In this document: piece after piece, positions 43,963-52,783 of the stretch
How the letters are laid out: the number at the start of each line of letters is the position of its first letter
How positions within the stretch are numbered: position 1 is the first letter of the stretch
Assembly (NCBI GenBank): GCA_965369375.1
Contig: CBDUQN010000003.1
Coordinates: forward strand, 22,600-86,599
DNA: 64,000 bases
Direction: 5' to 3'
Source: CBDUQN01 sp965369375
Lineage (GTDB): Bacteria > Krumholzibacteriota > Krumholzibacteriia > Krumholzibacteriales > Krumholzibacteriaceae
Program-made: the position numbers and the translations under genes
Notes under the pieces: model-generated
The model's database searches: none
What the model was told of the DNA's origin: nothing
Seen by the model: only the letters and a program-made list of their open reading frames with translations

Positions 43963-45261
43963 TTATTCTTCGTAGAAAGTGGTTCTGTTCTTTCCCTCCC
44001 GCTTTGAGACGTACATCGCCTGGTCGGCATGCCTTAGAAGTTCGATCTCGCTTTGGGCATCGACCGGATAGATGCATGCGCCGATGCTTATCGTCACCCG
44101 TAGCTCTTTTCCATCATCGAGTGTCGTGCCGGTCTTGGATATGACGTCGCGTATTCGCTCGGCGGTACGCTGAGCCGCCTCCTTGCCCGCGCCGGGCAGC
44201 AATGCGATAAATTCCTCTCCACCGAATCTGAAGAAGAGATCTATCTTACGCAGGTGGCTCTTGACCGTCCGGGCCACGGTTTTCAGCACGATGTCGCCGA
44301 CGTCGTGCCCGTGCGCGTCGTTGACCTGTTTGAAATCATCTATATCGATCATGAGAAATGCAAGGCACTTTTTGTTACGTGTAGCTCTCTCCATCTCGAG
44401 GGGAAGCTGCGTTTCGTAGTAGTTGCGGTTGTTAGCCTGTGTCAAACGGTCGATCGAGACCATGTTCTCGAGATGAATATTGTTCTCGAGAAGACGGATG
44501 ATGCCCTGACCGAGCAGGTGGAGATTAAGAAATACATTTTTAGCCGGAGAGGTATCGGATGTCAAATGAATCTCCAGGATTCCCCATTTCACGTCTCTCG
44601 CGTGAATGGGAATCAGTATGATTGACTTCGTATGATGCTGCACGGCAAAGAAGCTCTCGCCGGGGAATGCGCCGCTGAGACGCATGAATGTATGCGAAAG
44701 ACCGCTCGTGATGCACGAACGGTAGAATCTGTTGGCGCTGAGCTCGCTCCAATCGGTGACCTTGATACGGTCCCCGGCTCTCTCGGCGGGAAATGGCGGT
44801 TCCTTGAGCAGGATCAGAAACGCCTCCGAACCGGTAAAAATCCTGCCAACGAGTGCGAGGATTTCACCTAAACGATCGATAACGGCCTTCGAGGAATTGT
44901 TCAGCGCCAGTGAGGATATGATCCCTGCGAAAACGGATGGCAGGATACCTGACGCCTCTGCAACCACCCCCCTCACCCCACCGAGCTCCCCGCGGTCAAT
45001 TTCCAGGGTAATCCGCATGCGCCCCGCGACTTTGACATAAGAGATGGAATTTGTATTATCAGAGCGAGTTATGCCATCCCTGCGAAACACTTTCTTGGAG
45101 CAGAGCTCTTCGAGGGAGAGGTATGCGGCCCGGATCATCGTGAACCGGTCGCCGCTGTCGAGAGCGCGGCGAATCCCTTCCAGACGCTCTGAAGACAGAA
45201 GATTTCTGGGAATCAGACGTTGAAGAAGGTATCGATAATCTTTCTCGAGCTCAGGATGCAT
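43963..45261 (-). CDS. Diguanylate cyclase (GAF-like domain + GGDEF)
   Basis: 432 residues. The N-terminal ~100 residues are helical; ~110-255 resemble a GAF sensor (SSKAVIDRLGEILALVGRIF; FFAVQHHTKSIILIPI). The GGDEF domain (~270-430) has DIDDFKQVNDAHGHDVGD and the active RFGGEEFIALLPG, with an RxxD inhibitory site (RKID) five residues before it. It should therefore make c-di-GMP with product feedback. A PilZ protein is encoded at 56.4 kb. A -10 TATAAT is present at 45302-45307. Confidence 0.92.
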   Translation of the reverse strand: MHPELEKDYRYLLQRLIPRNLLSSERLEGIRRALDSGDRFTMIRAAYLSLEELCSKKVFRRDGITRSDNTNSISYVKVAGRMRITLEIDRGELGGVRGVVAEASGILPSVFAGIISSLALNNSSKAVIDRLGEILALVGRIFTGSEAFLILLKEPPFPAERAGDRIKVTDWSELSANRFYRSCITSGLSHTFMRLSGAFPGESFFAVQHHTKSIILIPIHARDVKWGILEIHLTSDTSPAKNVFLNLHLLGQGIIRLLENNIHLENMVSIDRLTQANNRNYYETQLPLEMERATRNKKCLAFLMIDIDDFKQVNDAHGHDVGDIVLKTVARTVKSHLRKIDLFFRFGGEEFIALLPGAGKEAAQRTAERIRDVISKTGTTLDDGKELRVTISIGACIYPVDAQSEIELLRHADQAMYVSKREGKNRTTFYEE

Positions 45262-45408
45262 TGCTTCTTCTTCCCTTACGGGGTGGTGTCTTTATTTTAT
45301 AATTATACAATACCTTTTGCGCGATTACTACTAAAATACTTTAAGGTCCCCGCAGGCGGATATTTTCGAAATCGTTCCCTGTGCAGAGGTCAAGATTGTG
45401 TAATGGTC

Positions 45409-45437
45409 TTGAATATGCAAGAGATATTAGATATATT
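45409..45437 (+). promoter_or_regulatory. Candidate promoter of the LysM lytic transglycosylase gene
   Basis: -35 TTGAAT (45409-45414), 17-nt spacer, -10 TATATT (45432-45437, 5/6), 23 nt before the ATG. It drives the plus strand, divergent from the GGDEF gene. Confidence 0.6.
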
Positions 45438-45460
45438 GTTCGAAATTCAAAGGTCGTAAA

Positions 45461-47284
45461 ATGAGATCCAGCGTAATTGCATTTATAATCTTCTTAGTTC
45501 TTGCGGGGCAGTGCGGATGCCACCGCTCCGCCCGAAATTCAGGCGTCACGAACGAAGATTCATACCGATCCACCTTTACCGAAGAAGAGATGTATCTCCT
45601 CTATCCGCAGCTCCTCTTCCTGCAGGAAAAACTGGATGAGGCGGCGGCCTACTACTACCTCGGGGATCTCGAGTCCTCCCTCTTTCTCGCTGAGGATCTC
45701 GTGAGAATGATCGAGGACGTGGAATCGACATCACCGCCTCCTCCCATCTGCGATCAAATCGAGATTCTGGGTAGCAAAACCCATGCTCTCATCGAGAAAG
45801 TGTCCGAGGAGGAACTGGAGAGGGATTGGGAAATATATATCACCGCTGTTCTCGATTCGATAGCACGTAATCATGTCGTCGAGGACGAAATCGAGATAGT
45901 CGATAATTGGCGAACCGAGTACTGGTTGAAGTATTTCCAGGGCAAGGGCCGCAGGAACTTCGACCGCTGGCTCGAACGGGTCGAGCAGTACCGTGATATC
46001 ATAGAACCCATTCTCGTCGAGCTCGAGCTGCCGCGTGACCTGCTCTTTCTCGCGGTAATCGAGAGCGGGCTCAATCTCAATGCGCGATCCAGTGTGAACG
46101 CGATCGGGCCCTGGCAGTTCATGGCCGGGACAGCGCGAATCTTCGGTCTGCGAATCAACTGGTGGCTTGATGAACGCAAGGATATCATTGCCGCCACGTA
46201 TGCCGCCGGTCATTATCTCAAGCACCTTCACAACCTTTTTGGATCGTGGCCCCTCGCCCTCGCATCGTACAACTCGGGGGAATACCGCGTCGCTGCCGCG
46301 ATCTCGCACCAGAAAACCGATAACTACTGGCGGTTGAGACTGCCGAGCCAGACGAAATGGTTTGTGCCGAAATTCATGGCGGCACTCGCGATCGGGCGTG
46401 ATCCGGCGCATTACGGTTTCAGGAGTCCCAAGCGGGAAGCGCTGCGGTTCGACGTGATTACGATAGACAGACCGACCGATCTGAAACTTGTTGCAAAAGC
46501 CGCCGGCTGCACGGTGACAAAGATTAAGAAACTCAATCCGGCGTTGAAACGATGGGCGACGCCGCCCAATATGATCATAGAGCTCAAGGTTCCGGATGGA
46601 ACGGGTGTTAAGGTTTTCGCCGAGCTCGCAAAGATTCCTCCAGAGGAGCGAGTTTCCTGGCACCGGCACAAGATCAAGCAGGGAGAAACGCTTTCGAGTA
46701 TTGCATCAAAATACGAAATATCAACGAGGGAACTGAAACGAATAAACGGAATAAAGAACGCTCACAAGATACGCGCCGGGAAGATGCTCATGATTCCGGT
46801 AAGGGATGCCGGAACGGTCGCTTCGGCTGCGATCAAGCCGAAATACAAGACCTCCCCCAAGCTCCCCGACAAGATAACGATGAAGCGGTATAAGGCACCT
46901 GCCAACCACAAGAAGATCGTGTACACGGTCAAGGACAAGGACACCCTGAGCGAAATCGCCGAAAAATTCCATGTGGGGCTCAGCCGCCTGCGGTCGTGGA
47001 ACGGGCTCCGCTACTCTTCACTCATTCATCCGGGCGACAATCTCGTCGTATACGTACCGCCGGCGTTCTCGCTGAAAGGAACCGCCGGCCGGGAGAGCTC
47101 CGAAACCGCCGATACGAACGGCAAGAAGCGCATTGTTCATGTCGTCAAGAAGGGCGAAACGCTCAGCCACATCAGCGCGCTCTACAAGAAAAAGATCTCA
47201 ACGATTCTCACGTGGAATTCGGGGATCAGACGGGACCGGCTCTACCCCGGCGACCGGATTACTATCTGGATGGAAGCCGACTAG
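45461..47284 (+). CDS. Membrane-bound lytic transglycosylase with three LysM domains (MltD-like)
   Basis: 607 residues. An N-terminal hydrophobic segment leads to AGQC-GC, a non-canonical lipobox. SLT domain ~165-310: LLFLAVIESGLNLNARS with catalytic Glu201, GPWQFMAGTARIFGL and ALASYNSGEYRV. Three LysM repeats bind peptidoglycan: ~400-446 (KIKQGETLSSIASKYEIS), ~485-530 (YTVKDKDTLSEIAEKFHV) and ~558-602 (HVVKKGETLSHISALYKK). A weak AAAGG Shine-Dalgarno sequence precedes the ATG. The gene is convergent with glgC. Confidence 0.9.
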   Translation: MRSSVIAFIIFLVLAGQCGCHRSARNSGVTNEDSYRSTFTEEEMYLLYPQLLFLQEKLDEAAAYYYLGDLESSLFLAEDLVRMIEDVESTSPPPPICDQIEILGSKTHALIEKVSEEELERDWEIYITAVLDSIARNHVVEDEIEIVDNWRTEYWLKYFQGKGRRNFDRWLERVEQYRDIIEPILVELELPRDLLFLAVIESGLNLNARSSVNAIGPWQFMAGTARIFGLRINWWLDERKDIIAATYAAGHYLKHLHNLFGSWPLALASYNSGEYRVAAAISHQKTDNYWRLRLPSQTKWFVPKFMAALAIGRDPAHYGFRSPKREALRFDVITIDRPTDLKLVAKAAGCTVTKIKKLNPALKRWATPPNMIIELKVPDGTGVKVFAELAKIPPEERVSWHRHKIKQGETLSSIASKYEISTRELKRINGIKNAHKIRAGKMLMIPVRDAGTVASAAIKPKYKTSPKLPDKITMKRYKAPANHKKIVYTVKDKDTLSEIAEKFHVGLSRLRSWNGLRYSSLIHPGDNLVVYVPPAFSLKGTAGRESSETADTNGKKRIVHVVKKGETLSHISALYKKKISTILTWNSGIRRDRLYPGDRITIWMEAD

Positions 47285-47316
47285 ATTTCACATCAGCATA
47301 TCATTCGTGTCTTGAA

Positions 47317-48588
47317 TCAGAAGCTCTCCTCGCTGGCGATGTAGTAGCCGCCGTCCTCTATGTCGCGCCGGGGAATGGATCTCGTTCGCCTGGAACCGCA
47401 AACGAGGCAGTTGGTGCCTATTTCCATTCGAGACGGGATCTTTGTTTCAATCCCGATCAGGGTGATGCCCATGTCGAGCAATGCCGGTTTGAGCTTGTTC
47501 GCAACGCGCGCCTCGCCCGTTCCGATTCTCGTACCGCTTCCGACACTCACCGATTTATCCATGATTACATTTCGGATTTCCGCGTCACGGCCGATTACAC
47601 AATTGTTTAGAATGACGGATCTCACGACACGCGCTCCCCGCTCTATTCTCACTCCCGGTGAAAGTATCGAAGAATCGACAGCGCCGCTGATGATACATCC
47701 GTTTGAAATAAGGGATCTCCGCACCGTTCCGTTTTTCGTGATCACGAGCGGCGGATTATCGTCGGGCACTGTCAGTATCGTCGGGGGATCGCCATAGAGC
47801 TGCAGGCGCGGCCGTTCAGCGAGGAGTTCGAGGCTCGCTTTGTAGTAGCTCCGTAATGTGCCGATATCGAGCCAGTATCCGGCGAAGGGAAATGCGGAAA
47901 CAAGACCCTTTTCGACGAGATACGAAATAACATGTTTACCGAAATCGAGATTATCGAATGAAGCTTCGAGCTCTCTGACGATTGATATCAGAAAATCCTT
48001 CTCGAAGATATAAATCCCCATCGAGGCAAGACGGCTTTTCGTATGCATCGGTTTTTCTTCGAATTTGCGTATCGTTCCATCCGCATTGACGGTTGCGATT
48101 CCGAATTCCCTGCACAACGATGCCGGAACCTCTACTACGGACAGTGAGACCGGTTTCCCGGAGCGCTCATGAGAATCGAGGAATTCACGGTAGTTCATGC
48201 GGTAGACATGGTCGCCCGAGAGTATCATTATGTGGGTGCAGTCGAGCTCTTCGAGAACTGATATGTTCTGGTAAAACGCATCGGCCGTTCCCCGGTACCA
48301 GTCGGCGGCCTGGTACCCGAGATGAGGATGGAGAATGCGGACTCCTCCTTCGAGGCGATCGAGACCCCACGGCTTTCCGATTCCGATGTGCTTGATGAGA
48401 GAACGTGATATGTACTGGGTCAAGACATGGATCTCGTCGATACCGGATCGCACGCAATTTGTCAGCGTAAAGTCGATTATCCTGTATCTTCCCGCAAAGG
48501 GAACCGCCGGCTTCGCGCGATACCTCGTGAGAAGGCTCAGTCGCTGCCCTATTCCACCGGCAAGTATGAATGCCACTGTTTTATTCAT
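47317..48588 (-). CDS. glgC: Glucose-1-phosphate adenylyltransferase
   Basis: ADP-glucose pyrophosphorylase for glycogen or trehalose synthesis. It has 423 residues: pyrophosphorylase signature AFILAGGIGQRLSLLTRYRA then KPAVPFAG, substrate Asp in ILSGDHVYRMNY, FEEKP, and a C-terminal left-handed beta-helix (VIRSVILNNCVIGRDAEIRN). The catalytic GGxGxRL Arg is intact, unlike the adjacent paralogue at 48.7-49.9 kb. It is likely the catalytic partner of that protein. Confidence 0.9.
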   Translation of the reverse strand: MNKTVAFILAGGIGQRLSLLTRYRAKPAVPFAGRYRIIDFTLTNCVRSGIDEIHVLTQYISRSLIKHIGIGKPWGLDRLEGGVRILHPHLGYQAADWYRGTADAFYQNISVLEELDCTHIMILSGDHVYRMNYREFLDSHERSGKPVSLSVVEVPASLCREFGIATVNADGTIRKFEEKPMHTKSRLASMGIYIFEKDFLISIVRELEASFDNLDFGKHVISYLVEKGLVSAFPFAGYWLDIGTLRSYYKASLELLAERPRLQLYGDPPTILTVPDDNPPLVITKNGTVRRSLISNGCIISGAVDSSILSPGVRIERGARVVRSVILNNCVIGRDAEIRNVIMDKSVSVGSGTRIGTGEARVANKLKPALLDMGITLIGIETKIPSRMEIGTNCLVCGSRRTRSIPRRDIEDGGYYIASEESF

Positions 48589-48624
48589 AGTCGGTTATCC
48601 GCGTAATCGGTTCGAAAAATCCAG

Positions 48625-48706
48625 CATGACGTTTGACCCGTGACGTGATCCCACATGACGTTTGAACCGTGACGTGATCTCATAAGACGCTCAATCCGTC
48701 AGCGCG
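48625..48706 (-). repeat. Short tandem repeat between the two glgC paralogues
   Basis: Two 26-nt copies (48625-48650 and 48654-48679) differ at one base and contain TGACGT and CCGTGACGTGAT elements; a third, degenerate copy follows up to the glgC2 stop. The period is 29 nt. It fills almost the entire 110-nt spacer. Confidence 0.75.
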
Positions 48707-49913
48707 CTTTTTTGACCCGAGAGTCTTCTTCGATGATCGCCCCTTTTGGGATAACAACTCCCCTCTCGAGTATTGTGCCCCTGCCTATCACCGTAATTCC
48801 CAAAGCATTCCCCGTGGCGCCGCCATCCTCCGCGAGCGGAAGGCCTGCGGTGGAGAGGCGTGAATCGAAGCCTATCCGGCTGCCGGCGCCCACGTTCACG
48901 AATTTATCCAGGATCGATTTTTTCACACGGGCGCCTGCCGCGAGTTGCGTGAACGAGAAGACGATGCTGTCTTCTACAACGGCCTCCTTCCCCACAGACA
49001 CGCCGGGAAAGAGTATGCTTCGACGCACCGTACCGTTGATCCGACAGCCGTCACCGATAATGGCTTCCGAAGCGTTCGAATCACGCGAAAGCCTGATGGG
49101 CGCCAGTTCTGCTCCTCTGGTGAATATCGGCCAATCGGCGTCGGTCAGCAGCGAACGATGTTTGAGGAGGCGCAGAGATGACCGGTAATAGCTGGATAGA
49201 GAGCCGATGTCCTCCCAGTAACCCCTGAACGGGTATCCCGAAACATCGCAGCTCTCGATGAGCGGCATGATGATATCGAAGACGATATCAATCCTTTGAT
49301 CGACTAGCAGACCGAGAAGAAATTTTCTTTCGAAGAGATAGATTCCGAGTGAGGCGTATCGATAACTCGAGGAGGCCGGTTTTTCATCGAATGCCGTTAC
49401 TGCTCCTTCCTGAGAGCATTGAACCATCCCGAATCGGGATTTCTGACTCGGCCTCACCTCTTTTATCGCCAGGGTAACCGGTCTTTTGTTCTTCACGTGA
49501 TACTTTATAAGATCACGGTAATCCATTGTGTAAATTTGGTCTCCGGAAAGTATTAATATCAAATCCGCCTGCGAATGCCGGATGACGTCGATATTCTGGT
49601 ACAGCGCATCGGCCGTGCCGAGGTACCATTTCGCAACTTCGCCGTGATGGGTGGGCTGCAGTATCGAAACCCCACCCGTCTTGCGGTCGAGGTCCCACGG
49701 CTTGCCCATTCTGATATGATCGATGAGCGATACTGGAGAGTACTGGGCGAGAATGGTTATATCGTAAATGTCGGAATGAACACAATTGCTCAAGCCGAAG
49801 TCTATAATCCGGTAGCGCCCTCCGTACGGCAGGGCCGTTTTGGCTCGATGCCTGGTAAGTACCGAAAGACCTTTCCCAGCCGAGCCGGCAAGTATCATTG
49901 CGAGCGTTCTCAA
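48699..49913 (-). CDS. GlgC-like protein with altered nucleotidyltransferase signature (GlgD-like)
   Basis: 404 residues, clearly homologous to its downstream neighbour (RYRIIDFGLSNC, WYLGTADALYQNID, ILSGDQIYTMDYR, C-terminal left-handed helix). The glycine-rich catalytic signature is changed from GGxGxRL to GSAGKGL, losing the Arg, and KPAVP is KTALP. By analogy to GlgD of Gram-positive bacteria, I infer a regulatory subunit or a paralogue with weak activity; a distinct sugar substrate is possible too. Confidence 0.78.
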   Translation of the reverse strand: MRTLAMILAGSAGKGLSVLTRHRAKTALPYGGRYRIIDFGLSNCVHSDIYDITILAQYSPVSLIDHIRMGKPWDLDRKTGGVSILQPTHHGEVAKWYLGTADALYQNIDVIRHSQADLILILSGDQIYTMDYRDLIKYHVKNKRPVTLAIKEVRPSQKSRFGMVQCSQEGAVTAFDEKPASSSYRYASLGIYLFERKFLLGLLVDQRIDIVFDIIMPLIESCDVSGYPFRGYWEDIGSLSSYYRSSLRLLKHRSLLTDADWPIFTRGAELAPIRLSRDSNASEAIIGDGCRINGTVRRSILFPGVSVGKEAVVEDSIVFSFTQLAAGARVKKSILDKFVNVGAGSRIGFDSRLSTAGLPLAEDGGATGNALGITVIGRGTILERGVVIPKGAIIEEDSRVKKAR

Positions 49914-49964
49914 ACGGTACGTGTCCCTCTATGCGGTTTAGACAGTTATGAGAGGCAAGACGGC

Positions 49965-51026
49965 TTAATGGGCGATCTGGATTGAAATGCGATGGGTCGT
50001 GTCAAATTTTCGGTTCATGAGCAGGGCATAATCCAGTCCGATTGTCGTATTCCATCCGAAGTTCTGGAGCAGGAACCCGGCTCCCGCTGTCCACCTATCC
50101 ATTTTTTCCCAACTTCCCATATCGTTACCGCCCCGCAGGGCGACGAGCTCTCTGATAACGAGTTCCGCGCCGAAATGGAAATCCGCGCTCGCCCTGCCGA
50201 TCCAGTATTGCGACGCCCACTTGCGGTTTTCGAAACGGAAATCCCCGTCCACGGCAAGGGTGAGCGTGCTTTTCATGCTCTTGATATCGATCGGGTAGGC
50301 GAGTCCGATCTTCAGCGCGGGATATATGAACTCCTTCTTTCCCGTGCTCCAACTTATATATGTGCCGGTCGCGTCCTGCAGCTTTACGCCGACAGCCAGA
50401 TCCTTGAACACGCGATCCTTCAGGTAGCCGATATCGATTCCGATACCGAAGCTCGTTACACCGGTAATCTGATCGTTGCGGATGAACTTGACGGAACCGC
50501 CGACCGAGCCGATGCCCAATTCCTGGGCGTAGGAGAAAAAGACCGCAAAGTCGTTGACGCTCTCGATAGGATAGTCCCTGTAGTCGAAGTTCAACACCTC
50601 ACCGAGATGCGGTTCGTAGATGTCATCGCCGTCGGAGTTACCGATCATGCCTTCGCTGTATGGAATGACGAGTATGTCGTTTATGCCGAGATGTATGAGT
50701 GTGATACCCCATCCGGATTTCCCGCCCTTGAGCGGGCTGACTGCGGTGGCGAAGTTATAGTCGACGAGATCGCCGAATCGCTCCGAGTGCATGAGCGAGA
50801 AGGCCCAGTCCTTCGGCGTCCCCATCATGGCAGAGAATCTCGCGAGCCCCGCCGGATTCCAGTACGTAGTCGTGGGATCATTTGCAATTGCGATAAAGGC
50901 GCCCCCCATGCCCATGGCGCGGGCACCGCCGCCGAGGGCCATGAACTCACCGGCGTACTTCTCACCGCGCGCTGCCGACGGCAAGGCTATGCATGCAATA
51001 CATACGGTGATTATGAGGAGCCGCAT
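49965..51026 (-). CDS. PorV/PorQ family outer-membrane protein
   Basis: 353 residues from an ATG at 51026 (GGAGG 5-7 nt upstream). Signal peptide (LLIITVCIACIALPSAARG-EK), then the family hallmark GGGARAMGMGGAFIAIANDP and TTTYWNPAGLA, followed by alternating beta-strands to a C-terminal hydrophobic strand. The family has FadL-like barrels and includes the type IX secretion shuttle PorV and PorQ in Bacteroidota, and paralogues of unknown role elsewhere in the FCB group. No other T9SS gene is in the window, so the T9SS link is unproven. Confidence 0.85.
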   Translation of the reverse strand: MRLLIITVCIACIALPSAARGEKYAGEFMALGGGARAMGMGGAFIAIANDPTTTYWNPAGLARFSAMMGTPKDWAFSLMHSERFGDLVDYNFATAVSPLKGGKSGWGITLIHLGINDILVIPYSEGMIGNSDGDDIYEPHLGEVLNFDYRDYPIESVNDFAVFFSYAQELGIGSVGGSVKFIRNDQITGVTSFGIGIDIGYLKDRVFKDLAVGVKLQDATGTYISWSTGKKEFIYPALKIGLAYPIDIKSMKSTLTLAVDGDFRFENRKWASQYWIGRASADFHFGAELVIRELVALRGGNDMGSWEKMDRWTAGAGFLLQNFGWNTTIGLDYALLMNRKFDTTHRISIQIAH

Positions 51027-51116
51027 CGTATCCTCCATTTCTCAGGGGAGCAAAAAACCGCACGACACGCAGCAAGGCAAGCTCAAACAGGGGATATTCA
51101 TACTCAACTTATTAAC

Positions 51117-51145
51117 ATTATAACAAATCAATTACCGCAAAACAA
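51117..51145 (-). promoter_or_regulatory. Promoter of the porV-like gene
   Basis: Minus strand -10 TATAAT (51117-51122, perfect), 17-nt spacer, -35 TTGTTT (51140-51145, 3/6), 90 nt before the ATG. Confidence 0.6.
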
Positions 51146-51260
51146 ATGCAATCTTACGGCTCGCGGCTCGATCAACGGAGGCCGGTGGGATCTCAGATCG
51201 TTAACAATTGGCTTATTGTCAAAGTGGCGTATCACTGCCTCTCGTGATGCACGGCAGAGG

Positions 51261-52739
51261 TCAGTCGATCTTGTGTTCCTTGAGCCGTCGGTAGAGTGTC
51301 CGTTCCGACATGCCGAGCTGTTTGGCGGCCTTTCTCCGATTGCCCCTGTTGGCGATGAGGGCCCCGCATATCGCTTCGTGTTCGATGGCGCTCAAACTCC
51401 GCGGCTCGGGCGGCGGGGCATCCTCCGTCACCTCCATCCACTTTCTCAACGGCTTCTGTGCAGGACTCTCTTCTCCCTTCAATATCCTCAATATCTCTTT
51501 CACGTCATTGTTCAGCGAGAGAAGAGAATTCAGGATAATTTCGCGCTCCATCTCCTCTCTGCTCCGGTGAACATGAACGGGAAGGTCGGGAAAAGTTCCC
51601 GTTGGGAGGCGTTCTTGCAATCTCTTTTCGATGGCCTCCCTTCGGATCGTATTTCCCCTGCTCAGAACGATCAGGTTGTCGATTACATTCGAAAGTTCGC
51701 GAACGTTTCCCGGCCAGGGGTAGCTGATCAGGATTTCCAACCCCCCTCTTTCTATTCCATGCACCTTCTTGCCGTGTTTACGGGCGGAACGCCGAATAAA
51801 GTAGTTCACGAGGATCGGTATATCGTCCTGCCTCGCTCTCAGAGGCGGGATGCGCACCTGAACGACCTTTAACCGGTAGTAGAGATCCCTCCTGAATTCC
51901 CCTTTTTCGATGGCGGTCTCGAGCTCCCTGTTGGTGGCTGCGATGAGGCGAACATCGGTGTGTACCTTTGCCGTTCCGCCGACACGGAGGAATTCGCCCG
52001 TCTCGATGACACGCAGCAGTCGCACCTGCATATTGAGGGACATCTCTCCCACCTCGTCGAGAAAGAGCGTTCCTTTGTTTGCGCGCTCGAAAAGGCCGAT
52101 GCGCTGTGAGATGGCACCGGTGAATGAACCGCGCTCATGCCCGAAGAGTTCGCTCTCGAGCACTCCTTCAGCAAGCGATCCGCAGTTGATGACCTCGAAA
52201 GGTTTGTCACGGCGGTGGCTCATAAGATGAATGGCCTTCGCCGAGAGCTCTTTGCCGGAACCGCTTTCCCCCTCGATGAGAACCGTAACCTCCGTCGGCG
52301 CCACCTGGAGAATCGTTTCGAGCATCTCGTAGAGCGTACCGGAACGGCCGATGATCCCGGCACTGCTCTTGAGCCGTTTGAGTGATACGAGGTGAGTCGC
52401 CCGGGCGAAAAAGTCCTCTGCAGCGACCGGTTTGGGGATATAGAGATCCACACCGGCGTCCCGCTCTCGCTCGATGATTTCACGGGATTTCTCGCTGCCG
52501 AATACGATTATATCGAGTGTGATGAAATTCTTCTGAAAGCGCTTGATAATGCTCAGGTAATTCGAGAAATTCGCCGCGGCAGCTATCGCGAGAATCAGCC
52601 CGCCGGGCGGCTCTTCGAGGTTGAGCGGTATGGCTAAGGTGGTGAACGCCTTGACCGTCAGACCCTCGCTCCCGGCGAGTTCTCTGACGAGCTTTTCGAT
52701 CTCGTCATCCTGCATCAAGGTCCAAATTTCGGGATTCAT
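51261..52739 (-). CDS. Sigma-54-interacting transcriptional activator with degenerate receiver
   Basis: 492 residues. The N-terminal ~125 residues fold like a receiver, but the usual phospho-acceptor strand (LxxxDxxxP) reads GLILAIAAAAN and has no Asp; the terminal KP is kept. AAA+ domain ~132-365: Walker A EGESGSGKE, sigma-54 contact loop GSFTGA, Walker B GTLFLDEVGEM, and NVRELSNVI. The C-terminal Fis-type HTH is NRRKAAKQLGMSERTLYRRLKE. Target promoters are unknown. It is transcribed downstream of the other regulator and the kinase. Confidence 0.9.
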   Translation of the reverse strand: MNPEIWTLMQDDEIEKLVRELAGSEGLTVKAFTTLAIPLNLEEPPGGLILAIAAAANFSNYLSIIKRFQKNFITLDIIVFGSEKSREIIERERDAGVDLYIPKPVAAEDFFARATHLVSLKRLKSSAGIIGRSGTLYEMLETILQVAPTEVTVLIEGESGSGKELSAKAIHLMSHRRDKPFEVINCGSLAEGVLESELFGHERGSFTGAISQRIGLFERANKGTLFLDEVGEMSLNMQVRLLRVIETGEFLRVGGTAKVHTDVRLIAATNRELETAIEKGEFRRDLYYRLKVVQVRIPPLRARQDDIPILVNYFIRRSARKHGKKVHGIERGGLEILISYPWPGNVRELSNVIDNLIVLSRGNTIRREAIEKRLQERLPTGTFPDLPVHVHRSREEMEREIILNSLLSLNNDVKEILRILKGEESPAQKPLRKWMEVTEDAPPPEPRSLSAIEHEAICGALIANRGNRRKAAKQLGMSERTLYRRLKEHKID

Positions 52740-52783
52740 CGACGTTATCCGGTCCTTAAAATATGAAGCAATTCCTTGCTCGG

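Noticed and set aside
49992..51872. Very long plus-strand frame opposite the porV-like and sigma-54 genes
   Set aside because: Antisense shadow; the minus-strand genes carry clear family motifs.
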